DNA of 15,252 bases from DASUME01 sp038257655 (GTDB lineage Bacteria; Myxococcota_A; Polyangia; Polyangiales; DASUME01), in the NCBI GenBank assembly GCA_038257655.1, contig JBBSJC010000152.1:1-15252 (forward strand), written 5' to 3'. This document shows, one piece after another, positions 6,919 through 13,975 of the stretch. How positions within the stretch are numbered: position 1 is the first letter of the stretch; each line of letters starts with the position of its first letter. Under the pieces are notes generated by a model. The model saw only the letters and a program-made list of their open reading frames with translations. It had not been told where the DNA came from and searched no databases. Position numbers and translations under genes: made by a program.

Positions 6919-7881
6919 ATGTCCCAAGAGACCAGCCCCAGCGACGCCACGCTCCCGGCGCGCCGTCGTATCGTTGCTTTACCCGAGCGCCGCGTGGCAC
7001 TCCCAGTCGCCATCATCGCCCATGAGGGTGAGGAGCGCGATCAGCTCGAAACACAGATTTCGCGCGTGCGCCCCGCTGTCAGCTTTCCGTCGCTCGCGCA
7101 TTTCGGCGCAGAAGCCGCACGCGGAGAGCGTTGGGCAGGCATTGTCGTCGCCCGCACCCACGCATGGGATGCGCGCCTCGATACGAGCGTGCCGCGACGA
7201 GCGTTCATCGCGCTGTTTCGCTTGACCGACGAAGGGCACGGCTGGCCCGAGTCCGTGCGACGGATCGGAACGCCGGAAGAGCTCGACGCATGGCTTACCG
7301 ATCTTGCGGCGCCCGTGTTGCCTGCCGACGACAGAAAACGCGTGGTGAAACCGCGGGCGAAGCGCTCAGTGTTCACGATGTCGTTGTCCGGGCCCGACCC
7401 CGAGCCTGCACGCAAACAACTTACCCTACCCAGTCTGAGTATCCCCGCTAAAGCCAAGGTGGTGGAAGCGCAGCAGGCCGCCAGCACCTCGCCGGAAGCG
7501 TCCGTTGCAGCCGAGGGTATGCCGGAAGGCACTGCGCTGGCCAAGGCCGGCAGCGTCACCGGCGCTTCGCCGGCCAAAACAAAGCGGGCAACACGCAAGG
7601 CCAGAAGCCAGAGCAGCCACGGCCTAGGCGACGCGCCCGAACAGGTGCCGGCGGCACAGGAGCTACCTGCGCAGGTAGGCACTTCCGCGCGCACGCGCTC
7701 AGGCGCAGCAATCCAAAGTGACAAGGTTGCACGAAGCGCTACGCGGGCAGTGGCGCCCCAGGGGCTTCGACTCACATCCGACGACGCTGACGAACAAGCT
7801 GTTATCGACGCAGTTAGAGTCCTCGGCGCAGCGCAAGCACGAGCGATCATCGATACCGTGGAGCAGTTCGAGCAGGACTGA
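6919..7881 (+). CDS. Hypothetical protein with possible receiver-like N-domain and long basic/low-complexity linker
   Basis: I do not recognise this 320-aa protein. Residues about 25-130 look like a compact alpha/beta domain: a strand PVAIIAHEG, a helix, WAGIVVARTHAWD, RAFIALFRLTD, then ELDAWLTDL. The order resembles a degenerate response-regulator receiver, but the phospho-acceptor acids are not evident. Residues about 135-285 are Ala/Pro/Ser/Lys/Arg-rich and probably disordered, with basic patches (PRAKRS, KTKRATRKARS) that could bind DNA or membrane. A short conserved-looking helix closes the protein (DEQAVIDAVRVLGAAQARAII). ATG 6919 is chosen; GTG 6862 would add 19 unconvincing residues. 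Neither start has a clear ribosome binding site. The 3' end converges with the next gene at 25 bp. Function unknown. Confidence 0.65.
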   Translation: MSQETSPSDATLPARRRIVALPERRVALPVAIIAHEGEERDQLETQISRVRPAVSFPSLAHFGAEAARGERWAGIVVARTHAWDARLDTSVPRRAFIALFRLTDEGHGWPESVRRIGTPEELDAWLTDLAAPVLPADDRKRVVKPRAKRSVFTMSLSGPDPEPARKQLTLPSLSIPAKAKVVEAQQAASTSPEASVAAEGMPEGTALAKAGSVTGASPAKTKRATRKARSQSSHGLGDAPEQVPAAQELPAQVGTSARTRSGAAIQSDKVARSATRAVAPQGLRLTSDDADEQAVIDAVRVLGAAQARAIIDTVEQFEQD

Positions 7882-7906
7882 GCGGAGGGTGCGTAAGGTC
7901 GAATCG

Positions 7907-8818
7907 CTAGTGATGATCGGCGCGTCGCAGGCCGAGCATGCCGAGCACGCGGTTGCGCCCATGCGAGTGCGCGCTCTTCTCCAGCGCTTGCTGCACCATC
8001 GACACGATTTCGCTCGTCTCGTGGGAGGGGCTTTGCTCGCGCATCGCGGTGGCGAGCAGCAAAGCAGTCGTTTCAAGTCGCGTAATTTCGGAGCGCACCC
8101 GCGAAGCACGCGCGATCGCAGTAATCGCTGCAAACAGTAGCGCAAGGGCCAACAAGGCCGCGCAGATGACCGCCAGCCACAGCCAGGAACGGCCCGTCTC
8201 CCACACGCCTTGCAAGTTGCGCTGCGTGCCGTCTGCGCCAAGCACAGCGCCAAGCCCGGTGTTGGCACCCAGCACCGCGTGGTACGCGACGTTCTGCGCG
8301 GTGGCTCCCAGCGCACCACGCAGCGGCTCGTTGAGCGCCGACGAAATTCCAAGGCCGAGCTCGCGGCCTAACTCATCACGCATGAGCGCGCCAAACGCAG
8401 GTCCCAGATCGGTCTTCATGTTTTCAGCGGTCTGATGCCACACGGAGTCGACAACGCCGACGCTGAGCGCCTCAACTTGTTTTCGGCTTCGGTCGGATGA
8501 GAGTGTGGCGAGCATCTGGAGCGTCGCCGCTTCGACGGCCGTGCTCGTAATCGCCGCGATTCGTTCATGCGCGCGAGGCGATTCTAAGGATCTCAAAATT
8601 CCTTCGGCGACTTGGTCGGCAAGCTGGTGAGTTACGCTCTCCACCCGTGGGTCGTCGACCGCGGCGGCCAAGTCCCCCATGGCCTTCTCGCTCGTCAGTG
8701 TATCCACCGATTGCTTCACCGCACTTTTCGAAGCCGCGCGTGCCGCGTCCTTGATCGTGGAACCACATGCGGCCGCCAGCGCGACGATAGATAGGGTGAA
8801 GATGACTCGATTTTGCAT
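7907..8818 (-). CDS. Hypothetical lipoprotein with a single transmembrane helix
   Basis: 303 aa, no family recognised. It starts with a lipoprotein-type signal (IVALAAAC, Cys18). An extended, mostly helical Ala-rich domain of about 190 residues follows, then a strong hydrophobic helix at about 212-235 (WLWLAVICAALLALALL) with an Arg-rich flank (RASRVR), then a 65-residue tail. If Cys18 is lipidated outside the inner membrane, the tail would be cytoplasmic and the protein tethered twice. GGAG six nt upstream of the ATG supports the start. It lies 86 bp downstream of the Cys-rich lipoprotein gene on the same strand, so the two may be cotranscribed. The weight of the call is on topology, not function. 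Confidence 0.72.
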   Translation of the reverse strand: MQNRVIFTLSIVALAAACGSTIKDAARAASKSAVKQSVDTLTSEKAMGDLAAAVDDPRVESVTHQLADQVAEGILRSLESPRAHERIAAITSTAVEAATLQMLATLSSDRSRKQVEALSVGVVDSVWHQTAENMKTDLGPAFGALMRDELGRELGLGISSALNEPLRGALGATAQNVAYHAVLGANTGLGAVLGADGTQRNLQGVWETGRSWLWLAVICAALLALALLFAAITAIARASRVRSEITRLETTALLLATAMREQSPSHETSEIVSMVQQALEKSAHSHGRNRVLGMLGLRRADHH

Positions 8819-8904
8819 GAATGTCTCCGTTCGCCGCTATCTTTGCCTGCGCTCTGGCCAGCTACGATGCGAAGCGCGTGCCAGGCTGAATGCTAGCGTT
8901 CGCG

Positions 8905-9786
8905 TCAGCGCACACTGGCAAACGTCGCTTCAATGCTGCACGTGCCCGACGTATCGCGAAGCTGCGTGATGCAGGTGACTTGTCCGGGGGCATTGACCAC
9001 GCACCGACTCGCCTGCTCGCGACCGGAGGTGCACCTCACCCGTTGTTCCAATAAGCACCCCTGATTACGGATGCGTGTTGCCGTGACTAAGCAAATATCG
9101 GCCCGATTACCCGCGGCGGGTACGAACCCAGAAACACCGGGCACAGGCACGGCCGGGTCGACCAAGTACGCCGCACGGCTGCAATCCCCGTAAACCGCAC
9201 GTACGATCACGCCGAATGGAGGCGGCGGTAACTCGCAGCGGGCGCCGCCCGGGTTGAAGCCGCCGGTAGTATCGACATTCACCCCGCCGGTCGTCGCTCC
9301 CGTGCTAACGCCATCACTTACGCCGGTGTTGAAACCACCACTTACGCCGGTATTGGTACCCGCAACTCCCCCGGTTGTGACTCCAGAAGTATTGGTGCCG
9401 ACAGTAATGGCATCGTCCGAAGCGCCGCCGCCTGGCAGAAAGGGCCCATTGTCGGAACCCCCGTTAGTGGCTCCGATGTCGATGCCGCCACCGCTATCAC
9501 CAAAGCCGCCCGCACCCGGCGAAAATCCGGTGCCAGTGGGCCCTGGGATCGGCTGCGGGACGTCCAGGGGGTCTGGCAGCAGGGGAGTCGGGCCGGCATC
9601 GAACTCGTCCGTAACCGTCCTCGGTGCGCTCCTGGCGCTGCCTCCGACTGCATTCGGTGCAGCCCCCCGAGCCCGACCTACAAACGCGTTTTCAGGCTGC
9701 GGCGCGAGATCTCCCTCGCCGCACGCTTGCACGCTAAGCGTACCGAGCAGAAGCGCCAACGGGGGACCTAATTCAATCATGCGCAT
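8905..9786 (-). CDS. Hypothetical lipoprotein: Gly/Thr-rich linker plus C-terminal eight-cysteine domain
   Basis: A 293-aa secreted lipoprotein. The start at 9786 is preferred because AGGAGGG lies about 8 nt upstream and the peptide that follows ends LSVQAC (Cys22). A longer upstream frame adds only Arg-rich sequence. Residues about 40-115 are Pro/Gly-rich. About 115-210 carry degenerate Gly/Thr/Asn repeats (TTGGVAGTNTGV, GGFNTGVSDGVSTG), comparable in composition to the linker of the beta-helix lipoprotein. The final ~80 residues hold eight cysteines (RCELP, DCSRA, ICLVT, GCLLE, RCTSG, RCVVN, TCITQ, TCSIE), enough for four disulfides, so this is a small extracytoplasmic domain. I recognise no named family; a binding or adhesion role is a guess. 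Confidence 0.78.
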   Translation of the reverse strand: MRMIELGPPLALLLGTLSVQACGEGDLAPQPENAFVGRARGAAPNAVGGSARSAPRTVTDEFDAGPTPLLPDPLDVPQPIPGPTGTGFSPGAGGFGDSGGGIDIGATNGGSDNGPFLPGGGASDDAITVGTNTSGVTTGGVAGTNTGVSGGFNTGVSDGVSTGATTGGVNVDTTGGFNPGGARCELPPPPFGVIVRAVYGDCSRAAYLVDPAVPVPGVSGFVPAAGNRADICLVTATRIRNQGCLLEQRVRCTSGREQASRCVVNAPGQVTCITQLRDTSGTCSIEATFASVR

Positions 9787-9974
9787 GGTGACACCCTCCT
9801 GCGTGCTGGGTGGTGGACGCGCACAGCGCCCTCTACGGCACGAGTCCAACGCTGCAAGTTGGTGGCCACCGTTCTTAGCGCCCTGCTCCGACTGCTGGCG
9901 CGCCGAGGTCCCGCTTCGGGGTCGCGAAGAGGGCAAGCACAATCGTCACACGTGAGTCTACATTCCACCCCCGA

Positions 9975-9995
9975 AGCGGCTCGTTATAGCGGCTC
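9975..9995 (-). promoter_or_regulatory. Direct repeat AGCGGCTC flanking a TATAAC -10-like box upstream of the Cys-rich lipoprotein
   Basis: AGCGGCTC occurs at 9975-9982 and again at 9988-9995, separated by GTTAT. On the minus strand GTTATA (9983-9988) reads TATAAC, a good -10 box, about 190 bp upstream of the lipoprotein start. No good -35 sits 16-18 bp before it. The rest of the 262-bp gap 9787-10048 shows nothing else. Confidence 0.25.
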
Positions 9996-10048
9996 TCAAG
10001 GGCGCAGGGTAAGTAGATGATTTGATGCAACGCGACCGAGTGTGCGTG

Positions 10049-11248
10049 TCACGCAGCACACGCCGCGATCGGTGGCGGCGTCACAGCGCGTGGTAGAAAT
10101 CCGATACGGTCGAGAAACTTGGCGATGTAACGCAAGTACTGACCCTGGTCTAAATGGATGATGTGGTTGCCGGGAAACCAGTGCATGGTCGGTCTATCCC
10201 AGTGATCCCACAACAGGCGTGCATGTTTCGGGGGAGCGAGCCTATCGCCCACACCCCCTATGACCATTAGCCGGTCCTTAGGGATCACGGGCTCGTAGGA
10301 CAACGGACAATGGATGGCCGTCATATGCCGCACCTGCTGCAGCGAAATGTCACCCGCGAGCATCCCGAGCCGGAGCAACGCGCCGAGCGGATTCCACTCC
10401 AGTAGAAGGTCTGGCATGCTCACGACAGGAACGTTAGGAATGGCGAACGCGAGACGCGGCTCAAGCGACGCCAGCAGCGCAGTGGTATAACCACCTAAGC
10501 TGATCCCAGAGACGCCTACCCCCGGCGCGCCGCGCCCCTCGAGATAGTTGAGGAGCGCCCGGAACTCTGGCACAGCCTGGCGAAACGCCTCTGCGACCCA
10601 GCTGATGCCCTGAGAGAAGAACAGCTGTCCGCTGAACGCGCTGTGCACACCACGACGTGTCCCGTGGAAGGGCAACGTTAAACACACCACGTCCAGACCG
10701 AGCCGCTCGTAGAACCACTGCAGCTGGAAAAACCATTCGTTGAAGATGTATGCATCGGCGACAAAGCCATGGATCACCACCAGCGTAGGGCGCGCCGGCC
10801 CGTCGTGGCGCCAGTAGCGCGCTCGCGCCTGACAGTTGCGGGTGTGGGATAGGTAACGCTCGCGAATGCGCGGATTAAATGGAGAAACGTGACACTCCCA
10901 CGCCAGGTCGACACAGCGACCGTTGCGGGGACGAAAGTGCGGCGTGCGGGGTCGACGCTCGTGAAAAACCACATCGCGTGGCGGCTGGGGAAAGAACTCT
11001 CGACCTCGCTTTTGGTCGAACAAGCTCATGTACATTTCCCCATCCTTCAAGTCGCGCCTGAGCTCGAAGGGATTAGCCGCGCGCGCCAAACTAGACGCAG
11101 TAAGAACCGAAGCCACTGCGGTCCGCAAACCGATGTCGAACATTGCCGTGGCGCCAACCTGGAGCGCATCCCGACGCGCGAGCGTGAACGGCTCCGGACA
11201 CGCGTAGAAGTTGCTTTGCAGGTACTGCCACCAGCGTCCGCTGGGCAT
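10049..11248 (-). CDS. Alpha/beta hydrolase fold protein with intact catalytic triad
   Basis: A 399-aa serine hydrolase, predicted to cleave an ester, lipid or similar bond; substrate unknown. The core begins about residue 150. Strand TLVVIHGF is followed by a helix and DVVCLTLPFHGTRRG. The nucleophile elbow is GVSGISLGG with Ser250, the acid is Asp335 in IGGVGDRLAPP, and the histidine is in FPGNH (His362), so Ser-Asp-His are all present in the usual order. The ~150-residue N-terminal extension is Arg-rich (RRDLKDGE, ERRPRTPHFRPRNGR) and does not resemble a signal peptide. The start is uncertain: ATG 11248 has no Shine-Dalgarno, and ATG 11143 (MFDIGLRT) is an alternative. It is divergent from the peroxiredoxin gene. 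The fold is secure, the subfamily is not. Confidence 0.85.
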   Translation of the reverse strand: MPSGRWWQYLQSNFYACPEPFTLARRDALQVGATAMFDIGLRTAVASVLTASSLARAANPFELRRDLKDGEMYMSLFDQKRGREFFPQPPRDVVFHERRPRTPHFRPRNGRCVDLAWECHVSPFNPRIRERYLSHTRNCQARARYWRHDGPARPTLVVIHGFVADAYIFNEWFFQLQWFYERLGLDVVCLTLPFHGTRRGVHSAFSGQLFFSQGISWVAEAFRQAVPEFRALLNYLEGRGAPGVGVSGISLGGYTTALLASLEPRLAFAIPNVPVVSMPDLLLEWNPLGALLRLGMLAGDISLQQVRHMTAIHCPLSYEPVIPKDRLMVIGGVGDRLAPPKHARLLWDHWDRPTMHWFPGNHIIHLDQGQYLRYIAKFLDRIGFLPRAVTPPPIAACAA

Positions 11249-11614
11249 CGTGGAGGGCTGATGCTCGCACAACTCATGGGCTATCCGGGAAACCACGCTC
11301 GCATGGGGCAATGACGACACAATCCCTCCGAAACACTTCGACAGACATCGACATTTCACGTTCAAGATGCGTGCCGAGCTCGGTTGGCTGCCGAACGGGC
11401 AACTACCGGCCGCAGGTTGCAGCGCCGCACACCCCACTTTGAGGCAGGACGGGCCAGGCCCCGTACCCAATGTTGAGCAGCGAAAGGGATATCAGTCGAA
11501 CACGTGACGAAAGGCTAAGCTTAGTCGGGTTGCTCGCGGATATGGCAGTCGGAAGCGGGTGACGCGGGCCAGCCGCTGCGGGCATGTGGGGCGACCAGCG
11601 CTATCTTGAGGTCC
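11249..11614. other. Divergent intergenic region between hydrolase and peroxiredoxin genes
   Basis: 366 bp with no supported gene. The open frames here are extensions or shadows without signals. One 10-bp perfect palindrome, CTAAGCTTAG, lies at 11515-11524, about 90 bp before the peroxiredoxin start. The promoters of both divergent genes should lie here, but I could not identify convincing -35/-10 pairs. Confidence 0.45.
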
Positions 11615-12148
11615 ATGAGAACGATGCTCACCTCTTGGCTATGCGCCCTCGCCCTCTTGTATGCGTGCGGCGGAGCTCAACACCCCAACGCTCAGACCGG
11701 TCTTTTGCCAGTCGGATCCGAAGTGCCGGCGCTCGTACGTGTCGATCATCGCGGTAAGGTCGTGTCGCTACGCTCGGATTCTCCGACCCTGCTCTACTTC
11801 TATCCACGCAATGGCACGCCGGGTTGCACCAAGGAAGCCTGTGCCCTGCGCGATGCCTGGGATAGCTACACCCTGGCAGGCCTGCGTGTAATCGGCGTCT
11901 CGACCGATAACGAAGCGAGCCATCGTGCCTTTGCAGAAGAGCACGGCCTACCGTTCTCGCTGATCGCGGATCCGCAGCGCGCGTGGGCCGAGTCGCTGGG
12001 GGTGGGTAAGTTCGGCAACTACGATGAACGGGTCAGCTTTTTGATCGACGGTAAGAGTCGGGTGGTCAAGACCTACGACGATGTCGATCCCGGAGTACAT
12101 GCCGAAGAAGTGCTGCGCGATGCCAAGGCACTCGGACTTGTGCTCTGA
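11615..12148 (+). CDS. Lipoprotein-type peroxiredoxin, PrxQ/BCP family
   Basis: A 177-aa thiol peroxidase that reduces H2O2 or organic hydroperoxides through a cysteine sulfenic acid. The active-site segment YPRNGTPGCTKEAC carries peroxidatic Cys71 and resolving Cys76 in the C-x4-C spacing that defines atypical 2-Cys PrxQ/BCP. Further family landmarks are VIGVSTDNEASHRAFAEEHGLPFSLIAD and the VSFLIDGKSRVV strand. Unlike typical cytosolic BCP (about 150 aa), it has an N-terminal lipoprotein signal ending LLYAC (Cys18), so it should work in the periplasm or on the outer membrane. Its electron donor there would need to be an extracytoplasmic thioredoxin-like protein. ATG 11615 is preferred, close behind GAGG (11608-11611); ATG 11624 is possible. 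Confidence 0.9.
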   Translation: MRTMLTSWLCALALLYACGGAQHPNAQTGLLPVGSEVPALVRVDHRGKVVSLRSDSPTLLYFYPRNGTPGCTKEACALRDAWDSYTLAGLRVIGVSTDNEASHRAFAEEHGLPFSLIADPQRAWAESLGVGKFGNYDERVSFLIDGKSRVVKTYDDVDPGVHAEEVLRDAKALGLVL

Positions 12149-12408
12149 GGTTTGAAGACGTTTCGAACTAGACGGGTCAGATTGGCGGATGCGGTCATCG
12201 CTCGAGCATGACCCAGGGCATGTTTCGAACAGGAAAAATCTCGGTAAGTTCGCAATGTCCGATTGTGGCGATCCGCGTGAGAGCGCGCACACCCGGGCTC
12301 GTCTCGACCTGCTGCTACGAACCGCTAGTACTGCGGACGGGTCGCTTCGATCCATGGCCTATCGCCACGTCTTACCTGTGGTGGGGCCTCCATTTTCCAG
12401 AGGTGCTC

Positions 12409-12927
12409 ATGCTCTACGATCTAACCGTTACTCAGTTCAGCCGAATGTTGCAGAACCTCAGTCAGTGCCTCGACAAGGCGTCTGCTTTTGCCGACACGAA
12501 GAAGATCACGGGCGAGGTGCTGCTGAATTCACGGCTAGCCCCCGATCAATTCAATCTGCTGCGCCAGATTCAGATCGCTTGCGATACGGCCAAGGCTGGC
12601 GTTGCCCGTCTGACAGGGCAAGAACCGCCTGCCCATCCCGACGATGAACAGACGATCGCGGACGCGAAGGCCCGCATCGACAAGGTAGTTGCCTATCTTC
12701 AGACGTTCACGGCCAAGGATTTCGCAGGCGCCGAGGAGCGCGAGATCACGCAGCCGCGCTGGGCGGGCAAGTACTTGCTCGGCAGAGAGTTCGCGATGCT
12801 GCACATGATCCCGAACTTGTACTTCCACGTGACGACCGCCTACGCGATCCTGCGGCACAACGGGGTCGAGGTCGGCAAGAAGGACTACTTGGGTGCGATG
12901 CCGTTCAGGGAGCCGAAACAGGCCTGA
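12409..12927 (+). CDS. DUF1993 family protein
   Basis: A 172-aa cytoplasmic protein matching the DUF1993 (PF09351) family along its whole length. It begins LYDLTVTQFSRMLQNL, continues RLAPDQFNLLRQIQIACDTAK, then LTGQEPP, and ends YFHVTTAYAILRHNGVEVGK. The family is helical, DinB-like in overall look, and without an established reaction. The start at 12409 is chosen because AGAGG lies about 5 nt upstream and the family begins here; the 67 residues that would come from the longer frame to 12208 are not family-like. The 260-bp gap behind the peroxiredoxin contains two copies of GTTTCGAAC (12160-12168 and 12222-12230) and no gene. The stop codon lies within a 9-bp inverted repeat shared with the convergent gene. 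Confidence 0.93.
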   Translation: MLYDLTVTQFSRMLQNLSQCLDKASAFADTKKITGEVLLNSRLAPDQFNLLRQIQIACDTAKAGVARLTGQEPPAHPDDEQTIADAKARIDKVVAYLQTFTAKDFAGAEEREITQPRWAGKYLLGREFAMLHMIPNLYFHVTTAYAILRHNGVEVGKKDYLGAMPFREPKQA

Positions 12928-12964
12928 GCACGACGCAACTGTAGCGCCTGCGGACGCTCAGGCC
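12921..12964. terminator. Perfect 9-bp inverted repeat containing both stop codons of convergent genes
   Basis: GGCCTGAGC (12921-12929) and GCTCAGGCC (12956-12964) are exact reverse complements around a 26-nt spacer. Each arm contains the TGA of the gene that enters it: DUF1993 from the left, the ADP-ribosylglycohydrolase-like gene from the right. It could form a bidirectional terminator hairpin, although the loop is long and no T-tract follows either arm. Confidence 0.4.
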
Positions 12965-13425
12965 GCCCGCGGCGCTCCACTGTGCGTGCAGCCGTGCAGC
13001 ACGCCTAACCAGCCGCCCACGATGGCGCCGGCTCCTTCGCTGTCGCCACCTTCTCGCAGCACCGCCAGCACGGCATCGAGCGCCGAATCGCCGGCTGAGA
13101 CGAACGCCCAGGCGCACAGCGCCAGCGTACGCGTGACGGGATCAGAGAGGTCCTGCAAGTTGCTCGCGCAATGGCAGCTCGCACGCAGCACGGCTCGCTC
13201 GATGGCCGCGTAGAGCGCCGGGTCACGCACGACGCGTAGCGCTCGTAAGGTCAGCACATCGCGCGGCGTGCTGCATTCACGGGCGCAGAGCGCAGTCAGC
13301 TCCGCCGTAAAAACCGCAGCATCGATCGCGCGACGCTGGCCTTCGACGTGGCTGGACGCGCGCCTAACGCGAGCCCGGCGAATCGCGCGCACTTTGCAGA
13401 GTGTACCGTTGATGGCGTCGTTCAT
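12958..13425 (-). CDS. ADP-ribosylglycohydrolase-like protein, C-terminal half only
   Basis: 155 aa resembling the second half of the ADP-ribosylglycohydrolase (DraG/ARH, PF03747) fold. A His-containing segment and helix (SSHVEGQRRAIDAAVFTAEL) correspond to the THxDPxA helix. LALCAWAFVSAGDSALDAVLAVL then leads to GGDSEGAGAIVGGWLGVLHG (126-145), the position of the metal-site motif GGDTDTxAAIAGAxxGAxxG. The key difference is that the D-x-D-T motif is D-S-E-G here (Asp128, Glu130), and the N-terminal half with GxxxGDxxG is missing. Activity is therefore doubtful. It could be a truncated pseudogene, a non-catalytic ADP-ribose binder, or a subunit. ATG 13425 lacks a Shine-Dalgarno; the longer frame to 13542 gives non-family sequence. 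It lies downstream of other minus-strand genes with a gap of about 140-220 bp. Confidence 0.55.
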   Translation of the reverse strand: MNDAINGTLCKVRAIRRARVRRASSHVEGQRRAIDAAVFTAELTALCARECSTPRDVLTLRALRVVRDPALYAAIERAVLRASCHCASNLQDLSDPVTRTLALCAWAFVSAGDSALDAVLAVLREGGDSEGAGAIVGGWLGVLHGCTHSGAPRAA

Positions 13426-13642
13426 GGACGCTGTCAGTGCAGCCGACGTGCCACGCGGAAATGATTGAAAAAATCTGAAAAACGAAGCCCTGACGGTGAC
13501 ACCTTGGCAGAGCCCTCGCCTTGGCCCCGAACAAACTGTCAAACGCCGCGGCTAACCATGTTGGCTACGCTGGTGACCGCCCCGTCCCATACAGCCGTAC
13601 CACGTCGCCGTCGCGGTCAACGAACAGGACCACGTCAACGCG

Positions 13643-13918
13643 TCAGAATCTTAGGCCGTCTGGGCTGGAACTTATTTCCGTCTGGGCTTCCGACTCGATT
13701 GTCGGCGACATAAACTGTCCGTGCTTTTTCCAGCGCTTGCCTCCAGCCGGCTTTCCCTTTTTCGTGCGCGGACGCTCAAGGCTCTCGGGAGCGAGGGGAG
13801 GTAACCCTGCCTGTTCCCGCTTCTGCCTTGCATCCTCGCGTGCCCGTTCGATCTGCTCTGACAGAGTCGCGCTGCTGCCGTCCCCGCTGCTTCCATCACT
13901 ATGGCTGGCGTCATCCAT
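13643..13918 (-). CDS. Small hydrophilic hypothetical protein (91 aa), frame continues past a TGA
   Basis: No family recognised. The N-terminus is Ser/Asp-rich (DDASHSDGSSGDGSS). A charged helix follows (LSEQIERAREDARQKREQAG), then a Pro/Lys stretch (PRTKKGKPAGGKRWKKHGQF), suggesting a nucleic-acid- or protein-binding small protein. The frame stops with TGA at 13643-13645, but the same frame then continues for 25 codons as RVDVVLFVDRDGDVVRLYG and on to TAG at 13565-13567. Those codons have mostly G/C third positions and a plausible beta-hairpin look. The gene may be interrupted by a nonsense mutation. A competing frame (VYVADNRVGSPDGNKF) over the last third also looks protein-like, so a frameshift is possible. 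No Shine-Dalgarno is visible. Upstream gene 57 bp away on the same strand. Confidence 0.45.
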   Translation of the reverse strand: MDDASHSDGSSGDGSSATLSEQIERAREDARQKREQAGLPPLAPESLERPRTKKGKPAGGKRWKKHGQFMSPTIESEAQTEISSSPDGLRF

Positions 13919-13975
13919 AGGCTGAACATGCGATCAGCTTAGGCAGAACGCAATAGCCTGTCATGGCGAGCCTGG

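Noticed and set aside
7041..7850. Long 269-codon minus-strand open frame opposite the 6919-7881 gene
   Set aside because: Composition is the Ala/Ser/Arg mirror expected from the antisense of a high-GC gene; no motif or ribosome binding site. The plus frame has a clearer domain and linker layout.
7699..8352. 217-codon minus-strand frame overlapping the lipobox/TM protein
   Set aside because: Arg/Cys/Ser-rich shadow frame overlapping two better supported genes, without recognisable features.
9254..9955. 233-codon plus-strand frame rich in Pro/Val over the Cys-rich lipoprotein
   Set aside because: It is the antisense reading of the Gly/Thr repeat region; the minus frame has a ribosome binding site, a lipobox and ordered cysteines.
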